DNA of 7,378 bases, taken from NCBI GenBank assembly GCA_937897495.1, contig CALCBL010000473.1:1-7378 (forward strand). The letters are read 5' to 3'. A program made the position numbers and the translations under genes. Position 1 is the stretch's first letter. Every line of letters starts with the position of its first letter. Source of the DNA: an uncultured Burkholderiales bacterium (GTDB taxonomy: Bacteria > Pseudomonadota > Gammaproteobacteria > Burkholderiales > Burkholderiaceae_C). Shown one piece after another: positions 1 through 6,081 of this stretch. The notes under the pieces were generated by a model. The model saw only the letters and a program-made list of their open reading frames with translations, had not been told where the DNA came from and ran no database searches.

Positions 1-280
1 CCACATCGCTGCCAATGTTGCCACCTGCGCCTGGTTTATTGTCGATCACAATGGGCTGTCCCAGTTGTGCTTTCTCACTGAACAAACGGGCCAAAATGTC
101 GGGTGCGCCGCCTGTGGGGAAGGTCACAACCAAACGAATGGGCTTGTTAGGGTAGGCCTGCGCCATGGCGCTTGAACTTGCGAGAAGTCCAAAGCCCATC
201 GTACTGGCCAAGCTGACTGCTCCGATGAGGCTGATGCCAAAACGGCGGGTTGACTTTGCGAGGTGTTTAGAAAACTGCAC
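1..280 (-). CDS. Bug-family (TctC-like) tripartite tricarboxylate transporter substrate-binding protein, 5' part only
   Basis: The first 93 codons are present; the rest lies beyond the window edge. Bug proteins are periplasmic receptors that bind small carboxylates or related solutes. Some feed TctAB-type transporters and many are orphans, so the ligand cannot be read from this fragment. Residues 1-40 look like a Sec signal peptide: basic N-terminus (K5, K9, R12, R13), hydrophobic stretch about 14-34, and a likely cleavage after A38-M39-A40. The mature start YPNKPIRLVV, the loop FPTGGAPDILAR (54-65) and the motif IDNKPGAGGNIG (79-90) are family hallmarks. The GTG start is chosen because AGGAG (288-292) lies 7 nt upstream. 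The ATG at 285-283 is only 2 nt from that site and is in a different frame, which ends after about 38 codons. The gene follows hslR on the same strand after 105 nt. The family call is firm; specificity is unknown. Confidence 0.9.
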   Translation of the reverse strand, partial: MQFSKHLAKSTRRFGISLIGAVSLASTMGFGLLASSSAMAQAYPNKPIRLVVTFPTGGAPDILARLFSEKAQLGQPIVIDNKPGAGGNIGSDV

Positions 281-300
281 AGCATGACTCCTATTTGTGA

Positions 301-334
301 TTTTGTCGTTACACACTTTAGAGTGCAGACAAAA
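301..334. repeat. Nested inverted repeat in the 5' region of the Bug-protein gene
   Basis: Outer arms TTTTGTC (301-307) and GACAAAA (328-334) are perfectly complementary. Inside them CACT (314-317) and AGTG (322-325) form a second short dyad. The element ends 8 nt upstream of the AGGAG ribosome-binding site of the minus-strand Bug gene. It is AT-rich and lacks the GC stem of an intrinsic terminator, so an operator or leader structure is more plausible. Function is inferred from position only. Confidence 0.4.
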
Positions 335-385
335 GCGGGGGGAGGGTGAAAACCCCTGTAAAGCGCGTAATTTGGCGTCTAGGCG

Positions 386-805
386 TCAGTCTGGATCTAA
401 GGAAGCGCTCCATCGGTCGTTCCACCCCACCTGCTTGGCTTTTTCTAAATCACGGCGATTTCTTTTGGTGGGGCGGCCCTGTTCAATGCTCAGGGCGGGT
501 TCTCTGGACAGACGCTTTTGAACGCTGATTTTGTCTCTGAGTTCAAGGCTGTCATTCGTTTCTTCGTACAAAGCTTGGGCAGTTGGCGCGGGTCCACGTT
601 GGTCGCTAATGCCTAAAACCTTGACTGTTCGTGTGATGTCGCCTTGTCTGGCTTTGACGGTATCACCCACTTTGACTTCTCTAGAAGCCTTGACGGTTTG
701 GTCATTGACTGCCACACGTCCTTTGCCAATTTCATCTGTGGCCAGGGACCGGGTTTTGTAAAAACGGGCAGCCCAAAGCCATTTATCGATTCTGATTTTG
801 TCCAT
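386..805 (-). CDS. hslR: Hsp15, ribosome-associated heat shock protein with an S4 RNA-binding domain
   Basis: The protein is 139 aa, close to the 133 aa of E. coli Hsp15. In E. coli this protein binds free 50S subunits that still carry a nascent chain and helps recycle them after heat shock. The S4 fold covers about residues 3-65 and opens with RIDKWLWAARFYKTRSLA, the typical start of this family; GKGRVAVN (28-35) is the conserved turn. The C-terminal part (about 95-125) is strongly basic, including RPTKRNRR, as expected for rRNA binding. The frame stays open upstream to 973, but homology begins exactly at the ATG at 805. No good Shine-Dalgarno sequence stands in front of it; the nearest purine-rich site, AGGAAG on the minus strand, is about 29 nt away. 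It diverges from rpsO and may be co-transcribed with the downstream Bug gene. Product call is firm; ribosome-quality-control RqcH-like partners are not visible here. Confidence 0.92.
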   Translation of the reverse strand: MDKIRIDKWLWAARFYKTRSLATDEIGKGRVAVNDQTVKASREVKVGDTVKARQGDITRTVKVLGISDQRGPAPTAQALYEETNDSLELRDKISVQKRLSREPALSIEQGRPTKRNRRDLEKAKQVGWNDRWSASLDPD

Positions 806-806
806 A

Positions 807-837
807 TGAAGCTTATTTTGAAGTGAATTTGAAGCTT
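807..837. repeat. Direct repeat TGAAGCTT in the hslR 5' region
   Basis: TGAAGCTT occurs at 807-814 and again at 830-837, 23 nt apart, with a partial copy TGAAG at 819-823. The first copy directly abuts the hslR start codon (ATG at 805 on the minus strand) and the second extends to the 8-nt palindrome GAAGCTTC (831-838). Short repeats like this can arise by chance in AT-rich leaders, so a regulatory role is only a possibility. Confidence 0.3.
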
Positions 838-884
838 CCTGGCCGGCTGAGCACTGTTTTTTTAGCCAGTTAAACCCTAGGGGG

Positions 885-913
885 TTCCCCAAGATCAGGC
901 CTGTGGTTATAAT
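885..913 (+). promoter_or_regulatory. Candidate promoter for rpsO
   Basis: A perfect -10 hexamer TATAAT lies at 908-913. Seventeen nt upstream is TTCCCC (885-890), a poor -35 match. It would give a leader of about 140 nt before rpsO. A weaker second candidate is TTGATT (964-969) with TATAAA (989-994), but its 19-nt spacing is long. The nearby G/C run at 880-890 can form a small hairpin. For hslR on the opposite strand I see no convincing promoter in the 806-1059 divergent region. Confidence 0.45.
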
Positions 914-1059
914 TCCGAGGCTTTGCCAAGCGGGAGACCGCCGCACAAGATCGCACGCAGCAGTTGATTCCAAACCGCTTGCGCAAGTTATAAAACATCG
1001 CCTTATTGGTTGAAGCAGCTTGGCTGCTTTGATTCAGAGACGAAAAAAAGGAAGAAAAA
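914..1059 (+). promoter_or_regulatory. rpsO 5' leader with small hairpins and the ribosome-binding site
   Basis: Three possible structures are visible. GCGG-GAGA-CCGC (930-941) is a 4-bp stem closed by a GNRA tetraloop. CTTGCGCAAG (978-987) is a perfect 10-nt palindrome. AAGCAGC-TTG-GCTGCTT (1013-1029) is a 7-bp stem, extendable by a G-T pair. The last ends 19 nt before the ribosome-binding site AGGAAG (1049-1054), which is 5 nt from the start codon and set in an A-rich tract. In E. coli and some other bacteria S15 represses its own translation by binding leader structures, although these are not conserved in sequence. That the structures here act so is inference. Confidence 0.4.
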
Positions 1060-1326
1060 ATGATTGCATCCTCTATCAAGGCTGAGGTCGTCAAGGCCAA
1101 TGCTCGCGCTGCCAATGACACGGGTAGCCCCGAAGTCCAGGTGGCTTTGCTCACAGCTCGCATCAACGAGTTGACACCCCATTTCAAAACACACGCCAAA
1201 GACCATCACGGTCGCCGCGGTTTGTTGCGCATGGTTAGCCGTCGTCGTAAATTGTTGGACTACTTGCGGTCCAAAGACGCTAACCGCTACGTTGCTCTGA
1301 TCGCCAAACTTGGTCTGCGCAAATAA
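1060..1326 (+). CDS. rpsO: 30S ribosomal protein S15
   Basis: The product is 88 aa, the usual length (E. coli 89 counting the start Met). S15 is a primary-binding 30S protein that contacts helices 20-22 of 16S rRNA, nucleates the platform and takes part in the B4 bridge to 50S. The protein is four helices; hallmark segments are [16 protein letters not shown] (20-35), [19 protein letters not shown] (41-59) and [10 protein letters not shown] (60-69), which carry the rRNA-contacting His, Asp, Arg and Lys residues. The start is fixed by AGGAAG 5 nt upstream and by homology. It heads the run rpsO-pnp-tpiA-secG, in the same order of rpsO then pnp as in E. coli, and is followed by a strong hairpin with a short T-run. 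Confidence 0.98.
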   Translation: MIASSIKAEVVKANARAANDTGSPEVQVALLTARINELTPHFKTHAKDHHGRRGLLRMVSRRRKLLDYLRSKDANRYVALIAKLGLRK

Positions 1327-1345
1327 GCGTATCGAAAGATGACAA

Positions 1346-1378
1346 GCGCCTGAGTTAGCCCGCTAGCTCAGGCGTTTT
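1346..1378 (+). terminator. Intrinsic terminator or attenuator after rpsO
   Basis: CGCCTGAG (1347-1354) pairs perfectly with CTCAGGCG (1367-1374). The stem continues inward through a T-G pair and TAG/CTA to a CCCG loop, giving about 12 pairs, and is followed by TTTT (1375-1378). It begins 20 nt after the rpsO stop. The T-run is short, so some readthrough into pnp is likely, as known for the equivalent terminator between rpsO and pnp in E. coli. Confidence 0.85.
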
Positions 1379-1424
1379 CTACTTTAAGTTTTCTAAAAAG
1401 ACGTTTTCAGACCGAACCCGCGCT

Positions 1425-1478
1425 GTGTCATTCCATCAATCATTTGTGTTTCAACACAGATCATTCATGGAATGGCAT
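1425..1478 (+). promoter_or_regulatory. Long pnp leader hairpin, probable RNase III processing site
   Basis: Bases 1425-1450 pair with 1453-1478. Of 26 positions, 24 pair (three of them G-U type) and two are isolated C-C mismatches (1437/1466 and 1441/1462). The apex is TGTGT-TTCA-ACACA. There is no T-run after it, so it is not a terminator. In E. coli, RNase III cuts a long stem in the pnp leader, and PNPase then acts on the cut duplex and shuts off its own mRNA. Length, position and near-perfect pairing all fit such a site; cleavage itself is inferred. No clear separate pnp promoter is seen between 1379 and 1424. Confidence 0.75.
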
Positions 1479-1508
1479 CGAGTTCAGACTGTCAATATCT
1501 AGGCTTTT

Positions 1509-1528
1509 CAGTGCAGCCGTTTGCACTG
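1509..1528 (+). promoter_or_regulatory. Second pnp leader hairpin next to the ribosome-binding site
   Basis: CAGTGCA (1509-1515) and TGCACTG (1522-1528) form a perfect 7-bp stem with a 6-nt loop. It ends 9 nt before GGAG (1538-1541), the pnp ribosome-binding site, so it sits where a bound protein could affect initiation. E. coli pnp leaders likewise carry a second, shorter stem-loop after the RNase III stem. Confidence 0.6.
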
Positions 1529-1550
1529 TGATTTTCTGGAGTGAATCAAC

Positions 1551-3668
1551 ATGTCGATTTTCAACAAAGTGACAAAAACTTTTCAATGGGGCCAACACAA
1601 GGTCATCATGGAAACTGGCGAAATTGCTCGCCAAGCATCCGGCGCTGTGCTGGTTAACATTGAAGACACCGTGGTCTTGGCCACAGTGGTGGCTTCTAAA
1701 ATTTCCAAAGCAGGTCAAGACTTTTTCCCATTGACCGTGGACTACATTGAGAAAGCTTATGCAGCGGGCAAAATCCCTGGCAGCTTTTTCAAACGCGAAG
1801 CCAAGCCCAGCGAATTGGAAACACTCACCAGTCGCCTGATTGACCGTCCTATACGCCCTCTGTTTCCAGAAGGTTTCTACAACGATGTGCACGTCGTGGT
1901 TCACACCGTTTCTTTGAACCCTGAAGTCGATGCCGACATCGCGGCCCTCATTGCCGTTAGCGCCGCATTGTCTATTTCTGGCGTGCCTTTCAATGGTCCC
2001 ATCGGCGCAGCGCGCGTGGGTTACATCAATGGCGAATACGTCTTGAACCCAGGACAAACACAACGCAAAGACAGCCAGATGGACCTGATTGTGGCGGGCA
2101 CCGAAGCCGCTGTCTTGATGGTGGAATCTGAAGCTCAGCAGTTGTCAGAAGAAATCATGTTGGGCGCTGTGGTGTTTGGTCACGAGCAGGGCAACATTGC
2201 CGTGAATGCCATTCATGAATTGGTGCGCGATGCAGGCAAACCCGCTTGGGATTGGGCTGCCCCTGCCAAGGATGAAGCTTTGATTGCCAAAGTGAATGCG
2301 CATGCAGAAGAAAAACTGCGCACAGCTTATCAAATTCGCAACAAACAAAACCGCACACACGCTTGCCGCGAAACTTACGCTGCCACCATGGCTGCTTTGA
2401 AGGCTGAGGGCGTCGAGTTTGACAGCGTCAAAGTCGAAGGCATGTTGTTTGACATCGAAGCCAACATTGTGCGCAGCCAAATTTTGGCAGGCGAGCCCCG
2501 CATTGACGGCCGCGATACACGTACTGTTCGCCCCATTGAAATTCGCAACTCTGTGTTGCCACGCACACACGGCTCAAGCTTGTTCACACGCGGTGAAACA
2601 CAAGCCTTGGTCATCGCAACATTGGGTACAGAGCGCGATGCACAACGCATTGACGCCTTGGCCGGTGATTACGAAGACCGCTTCATGCTGCACTACAACA
2701 TGCCTCCCTTTGCCACTGGTGAAGTGGGCCGCATGGGTTCTACAAAGCGTCGCGAAATTGGTCACGGCCGTTTGGCCAAGCGTGCTTTGGCCGCTGTGTT
2801 GCCTACCAAAGAAGAATTCCCTTACACCATGCGTGTAGTGTCTGAAATTACTGAATCCAATGGTTCTTCTTCCATGGCTTCTGTGTGCGGTGGCTGTTTG
2901 GCCCTCATGGACGCCGGTGTGCCCATGAAAGCCCACGTGGCCGGTATTGCCATGGGTCTGATTAAAGATGCCAGCCGCTTTGCGGTTTTGACCGACATCT
3001 TGGGCGACGAAGATCATTTAGGCGACATGGACTTTAAAGTGGCCGGTACCACCAACGGTGTCACAGCTTTGCAGATGGACATCAAAATCCAAGGCATTAC
3101 CAAAGAGATCATGCAAGTGGCATTGGCACAGGCCAAAGAAGCGCGCATGCACATCTTGGGCAAGATGCAAGACGCCATGAGCGAAGCCAAAACAGAAGTG
3201 TCTAACTTCGCACCCAAGCTCTTCACCATGAAGATCAATCCCGAGAAAATTCGCGATGTGATCGGTAAAGGCGGCGCTACCATCCGTGCGCTCACCGAAG
3301 AAACTGGCACCCAAATCAACATCAATGAAGACGGCACGATTACCATCGCGGCCACTGACGGTGCCAAGGCTGATGAGGCCAAGCGCCGCATTGAGCAAAT
3401 CACCGCAGAAGTTGAAATCGGCAAGGTCTATGAAGGCCCAGTCACTAAGTTACTCGACTTCGGTGCTTTGATTAATTTGTTGCCTGGCAAAGATGGCTTG
3501 TTGCACATCAGTCAAATTGCACATGAGCGCGTTGAAAAAGTCTCTGACTATTTGCAAGAAGGTCAGATCGTCAAAGTCAAAGTGCTCGAGACCGACGAAA
3601 AAGGCCGCGTGAAGTTGTCCATGAAAGCCTTGATCGATCGTCCTGCTGCGCCTTCGCAGTCAGAGTGA
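1551..3668 (+). CDS. pnp: Polynucleotide phosphorylase (PNPase)
   Basis: PNPase is a cytoplasmic trimeric 3'-5' exoribonuclease. It uses phosphate to release nucleoside diphosphates, can run in reverse to add tails, and is often a degradosome part. The product is 705 aa (E. coli 711). Domain order: first RNase PH-like domain about 12-145, with [10 protein letters not shown] (79-88) and [12 protein letters not shown] (95-106); helical linker about 245-325; second, catalytic RNase PH-like domain about 328-540, with KRRE (399-402), [13 protein letters not shown] (436-448) and [10 protein letters not shown] (483-492), whose D486 and D492 carry the same numbers as the E. coli metal-binding aspartates; KH domain about 556-612 with GKGG (572-575); S1 domain about 622-692. 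All domains are complete. The start is set by GGAG 9 nt upstream and by homology. The leader hairpins suggest RNase III/PNPase autoregulation. tpiA follows after 28 nt with no terminator. Confidence 0.98.
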   Translation: MSIFNKVTKTFQWGQHKVIMETGEIARQASGAVLVNIEDTVVLATVVASKISKAGQDFFPLTVDYIEKAYAAGKIPGSFFKREAKPSELETLTSRLIDRPIRPLFPEGFYNDVHVVVHTVSLNPEVDADIAALIAVSAALSISGVPFNGPIGAARVGYINGEYVLNPGQTQRKDSQMDLIVAGTEAAVLMVESEAQQLSEEIMLGAVVFGHEQGNIAVNAIHELVRDAGKPAWDWAAPAKDEALIAKVNAHAEEKLRTAYQIRNKQNRTHACRETYAATMAALKAEGVEFDSVKVEGMLFDIEANIVRSQILAGEPRIDGRDTRTVRPIEIRNSVLPRTHGSSLFTRGETQALVIATLGTERDAQRIDALAGDYEDRFMLHYNMPPFATGEVGRMGSTKRREIGHGRLAKRALAAVLPTKEEFPYTMRVVSEITESNGSSSMASVCGGCLALMDAGVPMKAHVAGIAMGLIKDASRFAVLTDILGDEDHLGDMDFKVAGTTNGVTALQMDIKIQGITKEIMQVALAQAKEARMHILGKMQDAMSEAKTEVSNFAPKLFTMKINPEKIRDVIGKGGATIRALTEETGTQININEDGTITIAATDGAKADEAKRRIEQITAEVEIGKVYEGPVTKLLDFGALINLLPGKDGLLHISQIAHERVEKVSDYLQEGQIVKVKVLETDEKGRVKLSMKALIDRPAAPSQSE

Positions 3669-3696
3669 TTGAAAACAAAGCCTTGAAGCATTGACC

Positions 3697-4452
3697 ATGA
3701 AGAAAAAGCTCATTGCGGGTAACTGGAAGATGAATGGCAGTTTGTCTGCCAACGTCTCTTTGTTGCAAGCGGTGTTGGACGGCAGCCAGGGCATGAATTG
3801 CCAGGCTGCTGTTTGTGTGCCTGCTGCCTATTTGGCGCAGGTTCAGTCAATGCTTTCGGGTCAATCTCTCATTGCCTTGGGTTCGCAAGATGTGTCTGCG
3901 CAAGAGGTGGGGGCCTACACGGGCGAAATCTCTGCGGGCATGTTGAAAGATTTTGCGGTGCGCTATGTCATCGTAGGTCATTCAGAGCGTCGCCAACACC
4001 ATGCGGAATCGAATGCCACCGTGGCAGACAAAGCGCAGCGCGCCTTGTCTGCCGGCATCACGCCCATTGTGTGTGTGGGCGAAACTTTGGCCGATCGAGA
4101 AGCAGGGCTAACCGAAGAAGTCGTCAAGCGGCAACTGGCCGCTGTCATCCAAGTCAATGGTCATTGCATCAGCGAAATTGTGGTGGCTTATGAGCCCGTG
4201 TGGGCCATTGGCACAGGTCGCACAGCTTCTCCCGAACAAGCGCAAGAAGTGCACGCCGTGTTGCGTTCGCAACTGAAAGCGGCAACATCGCACTCAGACC
4301 GTATTTCTATTTTGTATGGTGGCAGTATGAATGCCGCCAACGCCGCGCAGTTGCTGGCGCAAACCGACATTGATGGTGGCTTAATTGGTGGCGCAGCCCT
4401 CAAAGCGGCCGATTTTTTGGCCATCATGGCTGCTGGTTCAACAACCGCCTAG
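3697..4452 (+). CDS. tpiA: Triosephosphate isomerase
   Basis: This homodimeric TIM-barrel enzyme interconverts dihydroxyacetone phosphate and glyceraldehyde 3-phosphate in glycolysis and gluconeogenesis. The 251-aa product is of normal length. Active-site residues are in place: N9 and K11 in AGNWKMNG, H95 in VIVGHSERR, and the general base E166 in [11 protein letters not shown], which also opens flexible loop 6. The phosphate-gripping segments YGGSMN (207-212) and GGLIGGAAL (227-235) are intact. The ATG at 3697 is preferred over the in-frame TTG at 3691 because families start with a short [11 protein letters not shown] leader, and a weak GAAG (3685-3688) lies 8 nt upstream. It lies 28 nt after pnp and 46 nt before secG, with no terminator on either side, so the three are probably one transcript. 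Order tpiA-secG is common in proteobacteria. Confidence 0.98.
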   Translation: MKKKLIAGNWKMNGSLSANVSLLQAVLDGSQGMNCQAAVCVPAAYLAQVQSMLSGQSLIALGSQDVSAQEVGAYTGEISAGMLKDFAVRYVIVGHSERRQHHAESNATVADKAQRALSAGITPIVCVGETLADREAGLTEEVVKRQLAAVIQVNGHCISEIVVAYEPVWAIGTGRTASPEQAQEVHAVLRSQLKAATSHSDRISILYGGSMNAANAAQLLAQTDIDGGLIGGAALKAADFLAIMAAGSTTA

Positions 4453-4498
4453 AGCGGCCTGAACTTTTGACACAAGATATTTTGATTTGGAGCGAAGC

Positions 4499-4879
4499 AT
4501 GAATGCAATGATCACCGTAATTTTGGCTGTACAGATGTTGTCGGCCTTGGCCATGATTGGATTGATCTTGGTGCAACATGGCAAAGGTGCTGACATGGGT
4601 GCGGCCTTTGGCAGTGGCAACTCTGGCAGTTTGTTTGGTGCAACTGGCGGGGCCAATTTCTTGTCGCGCACCACAGCGGTTTTGGCGGCTGTATTTTTTG
4701 TGACCACCTTAATGCTGGCTTACTTTGGCAATCTGCCTGCTTCTTCTTCAAACAGCGTGTTGGAAGGTAGTTCTGTTCTCGTGCCTACTTCTAAGCCAGC
4801 GCCTGTAGACAACAGCACGGCCTCGCAAATTCCTGGTAACACGCCTGTCACACCTGCTGCGCCTGCAATTTCAAAGTAA
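4499..4879 (+). CDS. secG: Protein translocase subunit SecG
   Basis: SecG is the small accessory subunit of the SecYEG inner-membrane channel and aids SecA-driven export. The product is 126 aa. Transmembrane segment 1 spans about 4-25 and segment 2 about 58-77. Between them is the conserved cytoplasmic loop with QHGKGADMG (26-34) and SGSLFGATGGANFLSR (42-57), the family signature. Residues 80-126 form a low-complexity tail rich in Ser, Thr, Pro and Ala, predicted to be disordered and in the periplasm; tails of this sort vary among relatives. The ATG at 4499 is chosen because GGAG (4489-4492) lies 6 nt upstream; an ATG at 4508 is 15 nt from that site and less likely. It ends the tpiA-secG unit; no strong intrinsic terminator follows, only an imperfect hairpin at 4880-4923 without a T-run. 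Confidence 0.95.
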   Translation: MNAMITVILAVQMLSALAMIGLILVQHGKGADMGAAFGSGNSGSLFGATGGANFLSRTTAVLAAVFFVTTLMLAYFGNLPASSSNSVLEGSSVLVPTSKPAPVDNSTASQIPGNTPVTPAAPAISK

Positions 4880-4926
4880 GAAATCTCGCGTGCATTAACT
4901 TCTTGATGCGCGACAGAAATTTCGGT

Positions 4927-4963
4927 GTTTACCCTGCAAGATTGCCCCTGTTTAGGGGTAAAC
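4927..4963. repeat. Inverted repeat with a competing inner hairpin, secG-tRNA spacer
   Basis: GTTTACCC (4927-4934) and GGGTAAAC (4956-4963) are perfectly complementary over 8 bp across a 21-nt spacer. Within the same stretch CCCC (4945-4948) can pair with GGGG (4955-4958) around TGTTTA. The two folds share bases 4956-4958 and cannot both form. There is no T-run. It could be an operator, part of the promoter region for the tRNA, or a weak terminator of the secG transcript. Confidence 0.4.
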
Positions 4964-4970
4964 TACGAGC

Positions 4971-5020
4971 TGTTCCAAGCGCCAATAATCCACTCGTGGA
5001 TGCCTCATGCCATTGGAACA
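4971..5020. repeat. Nested inverted repeats just upstream of tRNA-Leu
   Basis: TGTTCCAA (4971-4978) and TTGGAACA (5013-5020) are perfect 8-bp arms. Between them ATCCAC-TC-GTGGAT (4988-5001) is a second perfect dyad. In RNA this would be a two-part stem ending 7 nt before the first base of the mature tRNA. No convincing tRNA promoter with both boxes is seen in 4880-5027; AATAAT (4984-4989) is a possible -10 but has no good -35. Confidence 0.45.
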
Positions 5021-5027
5021 AATAACC

Positions 5028-5112
5028 GCCGTCGTGGTGAAATTGGTAGACACGCTATCTTGAGGGGGTAGTGGCGAAAGCTGTGCGAGTTCGAGTCTCG
5101 CCGACGGCACCA
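5028..5112 (+). tRNA. tRNA-Leu, anticodon GAG
   Basis: The 85-nt sequence folds into a complete class II cloverleaf. The acceptor stem is GCCGTCG (5028-5034) with CGACGGC (5102-5108). The D stem is GTG/CAC (5037-5039, 5051-5053). The anticodon stem is CTATC/GGTAG (5055-5059, 5067-5071) with loop TTGAGGG; the anticodon is GAG at 5062-5064, reading CUU and CUC. There is a long variable arm with a GAAA loop (5072-5084). The T arm is GCGAG-TTCGAGT-CTCGC (5085-5101). Discriminator A5109 and an encoded CCA (5110-5112) follow; A at the discriminator and the long variable arm are leucine identity features. A tRNA-Leu(GAG) next to secG is also known in E. coli (leuU). Confidence 0.97.
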
Positions 5113-5117
5113 ACACA

Positions 5118-5147
5118 GAGGCGCTGAATGTTTGCATTCGGCGTCTC
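5118..5147 (+). promoter_or_regulatory. 13-bp hairpin between tRNA-Leu and nuoA
   Basis: Bases 5118-5130 pair with 5135-5147 over 13 positions without a mismatch (two G-T pairs) around a TTTG loop. It starts 5 nt after the tRNA CCA and ends 18 nt before the nuoA start codon. It is followed by CCCC and not by a T-run, so it is a poor intrinsic terminator. It may be a processing or stability element that separates tRNA from the nuo mRNA, or a Rho-related pause site; this is inference. Confidence 0.6.
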
Positions 5148-5165
5148 CCCATTGATTTGAAGTTC

Positions 5166-5528
5166 ATGATCAACCTCGACCAATACCTTCCTATCTTGTT
5201 GTTCATCTTGGTGGGTGTCGCCATTGGCGTCATTCCTCAGGTTCTGGGTTATATCCTCGGCCCCAATCGCCCAGACGCGGCCAAAAATTCTCCTTACGAA
5301 TGCGGCTTCGAAGCTTTCGAAGATGCGCGCATGAAATTTGACGTTCGCTATTACTTGGTTGCGATCTTGTTCATTTTGTTTGACCTCGAAATTGCGTTTC
5401 TCTTCCCTTGGGCTGTAGCTCTTAAAGAAGTAGGTATCGCAGGCTTCGTGGGTGTTCTTATTTTCCTGAGTATTCTGGTCGTTGGTTTTGTTTACGAATG
5501 GAAAAAGGGCGCGCTTGATTGGGAGTAA
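5166..5528 (+). CDS. nuoA: NADH-quinone oxidoreductase (complex I) subunit A
   Basis: NuoA (ND3 homologue) is a small inner-membrane subunit beside the quinone tunnel of proton-pumping complex I. The product is 120 aa with three predicted membrane helices, about 8-30, 62-84 and 89-110. The conserved loop between helices 1 and 2, [14 protein letters not shown] (42-55), includes the Cys that marks the active/deactive switch in mitochondrial ND3. The motif [12 protein letters not shown] (72-83) carries acidic residues D73 and E75 within helix 2. The ATG at 5166 fits family N-termini ([12 protein letters not shown]); GAAG at 5159-5162 is only 3 nt away, so no well-spaced ribosome-binding site is visible. 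An in-frame TTG at 5157 would add three residues but has no better site. It is the first nuo gene, 63 nt before nuoB. Confidence 0.96.
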   Translation: MINLDQYLPILLFILVGVAIGVIPQVLGYILGPNRPDAAKNSPYECGFEAFEDARMKFDVRYYLVAILFILFDLEIAFLFPWAVALKEVGIAGFVGVLIFLSILVVGFVYEWKKGALDWE

Positions 5529-5591
5529 TTCCCAAATTGGCCCCTTGGAAAAATTTTGAATCGAATAGCTGCTTCAACAAGGATGTGAACA

Positions 5592-6071
5592 ATGATTGAA
5601 GGCGTAATGAAAGAAGGCTTCATCACCACAAGTTACGACTCTGTGGTGAATTGGGCCAAGACAGGTTCTTTGTGGCCCATGACTTTTGGCTTGGCTTGCT
5701 GTGCAGTAGAAATGATGCATGCAGCCACAGCGCGTTATGACTTGGCTCGATTTGGTGCAGAAGTTTTCCGTGCCAGTCCCCGTCAAAGTGATTTGATGAT
5801 TGTTGCCGGTACCCTGACCAACAAAATGGCACCTGCTTTGCGCAAAGTTTATGACCAAATGTCAGAGCCTCGATGGGTTATTTCCATGGGCTCTTGTGCC
5901 AATGGTGGCGGTTATTACCACTACAGCTATTCCGTAGTTCGTGGGTGCGATCGCATTGTGCCGGTTGATGTGTATGTGCCGGGTTGCCCGCCAACTGCCG
6001 AAGCTTTGATCTACGGCATCATCCAGTTGCAGCAAAAAATTCGGCGTACCAACACCATCGCTCGGGTTTGA
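5592..6071 (+). CDS. nuoB: NADH-quinone oxidoreductase (complex I) subunit B
   Basis: NuoB (PSST homologue) is the peripheral-arm subunit that holds iron-sulfur cluster N2, the last electron carrier before quinone. The product is 159 aa. The four N2 ligands are visible: adjacent C36 and C37 in [11 protein letters not shown]102 in MGSCANGG, and C132 in [12 protein letters not shown] further Cys, C119 in [12 protein letters not shown], is not a ligand. The segment [20 protein letters not shown] (48-67) lines the quinone site with NuoD. The protein is about the short betaproteobacterial length and lacks the longer N-terminus of E. coli NuoB. AAGGA (5579-5583), 8 nt upstream, supports the ATG at 5592. 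nuoC begins 10 nt after the stop, indicating one operon. Confidence 0.98.
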   Translation: MIEGVMKEGFITTSYDSVVNWAKTGSLWPMTFGLACCAVEMMHAATARYDLARFGAEVFRASPRQSDLMIVAGTLTNKMAPALRKVYDQMSEPRWVISMGSCANGGGYYHYSYSVVRGCDRIVPVDVYVPGCPPTAEALIYGIIQLQQKIRRTNTIARV

Positions 6072-6081
6072 AAGAATCAAC

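Noticed and set aside
10..280. Tat export signal in the Bug protein (twin Arg at residues 12-13)
   Set aside because: The surrounding residues do not match the SRRxFLK pattern, since Phe follows directly after the Arg pair. A standard Sec signal peptide explains the N-terminus.
335..358. G-run and AGGG/CCCT pairing after hslR, considered as its terminator
   Set aside because: The stem would be only about four base pairs and no T-run follows on the minus strand.
806..973. N-terminal extension of hslR to an upstream ATG at 973
   Set aside because: The frame is open, but the added 56 residues do not resemble any family and the S4 domain begins exactly at the ATG at 805. The extension would also cross the rpsO promoter region.
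2419..2838. 139-codon frame on the plus strand inside pnp
   Set aside because: It is a +1 shadow of the pnp reading frame; pnp itself is uninterrupted through the catalytic domain.
1461..3424. Several long open frames antisense to pnp
   Set aside because: They have no recognisable protein family, no ribosome-binding sites, and overlap a complete and highly conserved gene. They follow from the codon use of pnp on the other strand.
4880..4923. Imperfect hairpin right after the secG stop, considered as a terminator
   Set aside because: GAAAT/ATTTC and TCGCG/CGCGA can pair but are broken by an asymmetric internal loop and a bulge, and no T-run follows. It was too weak to list as a terminator.
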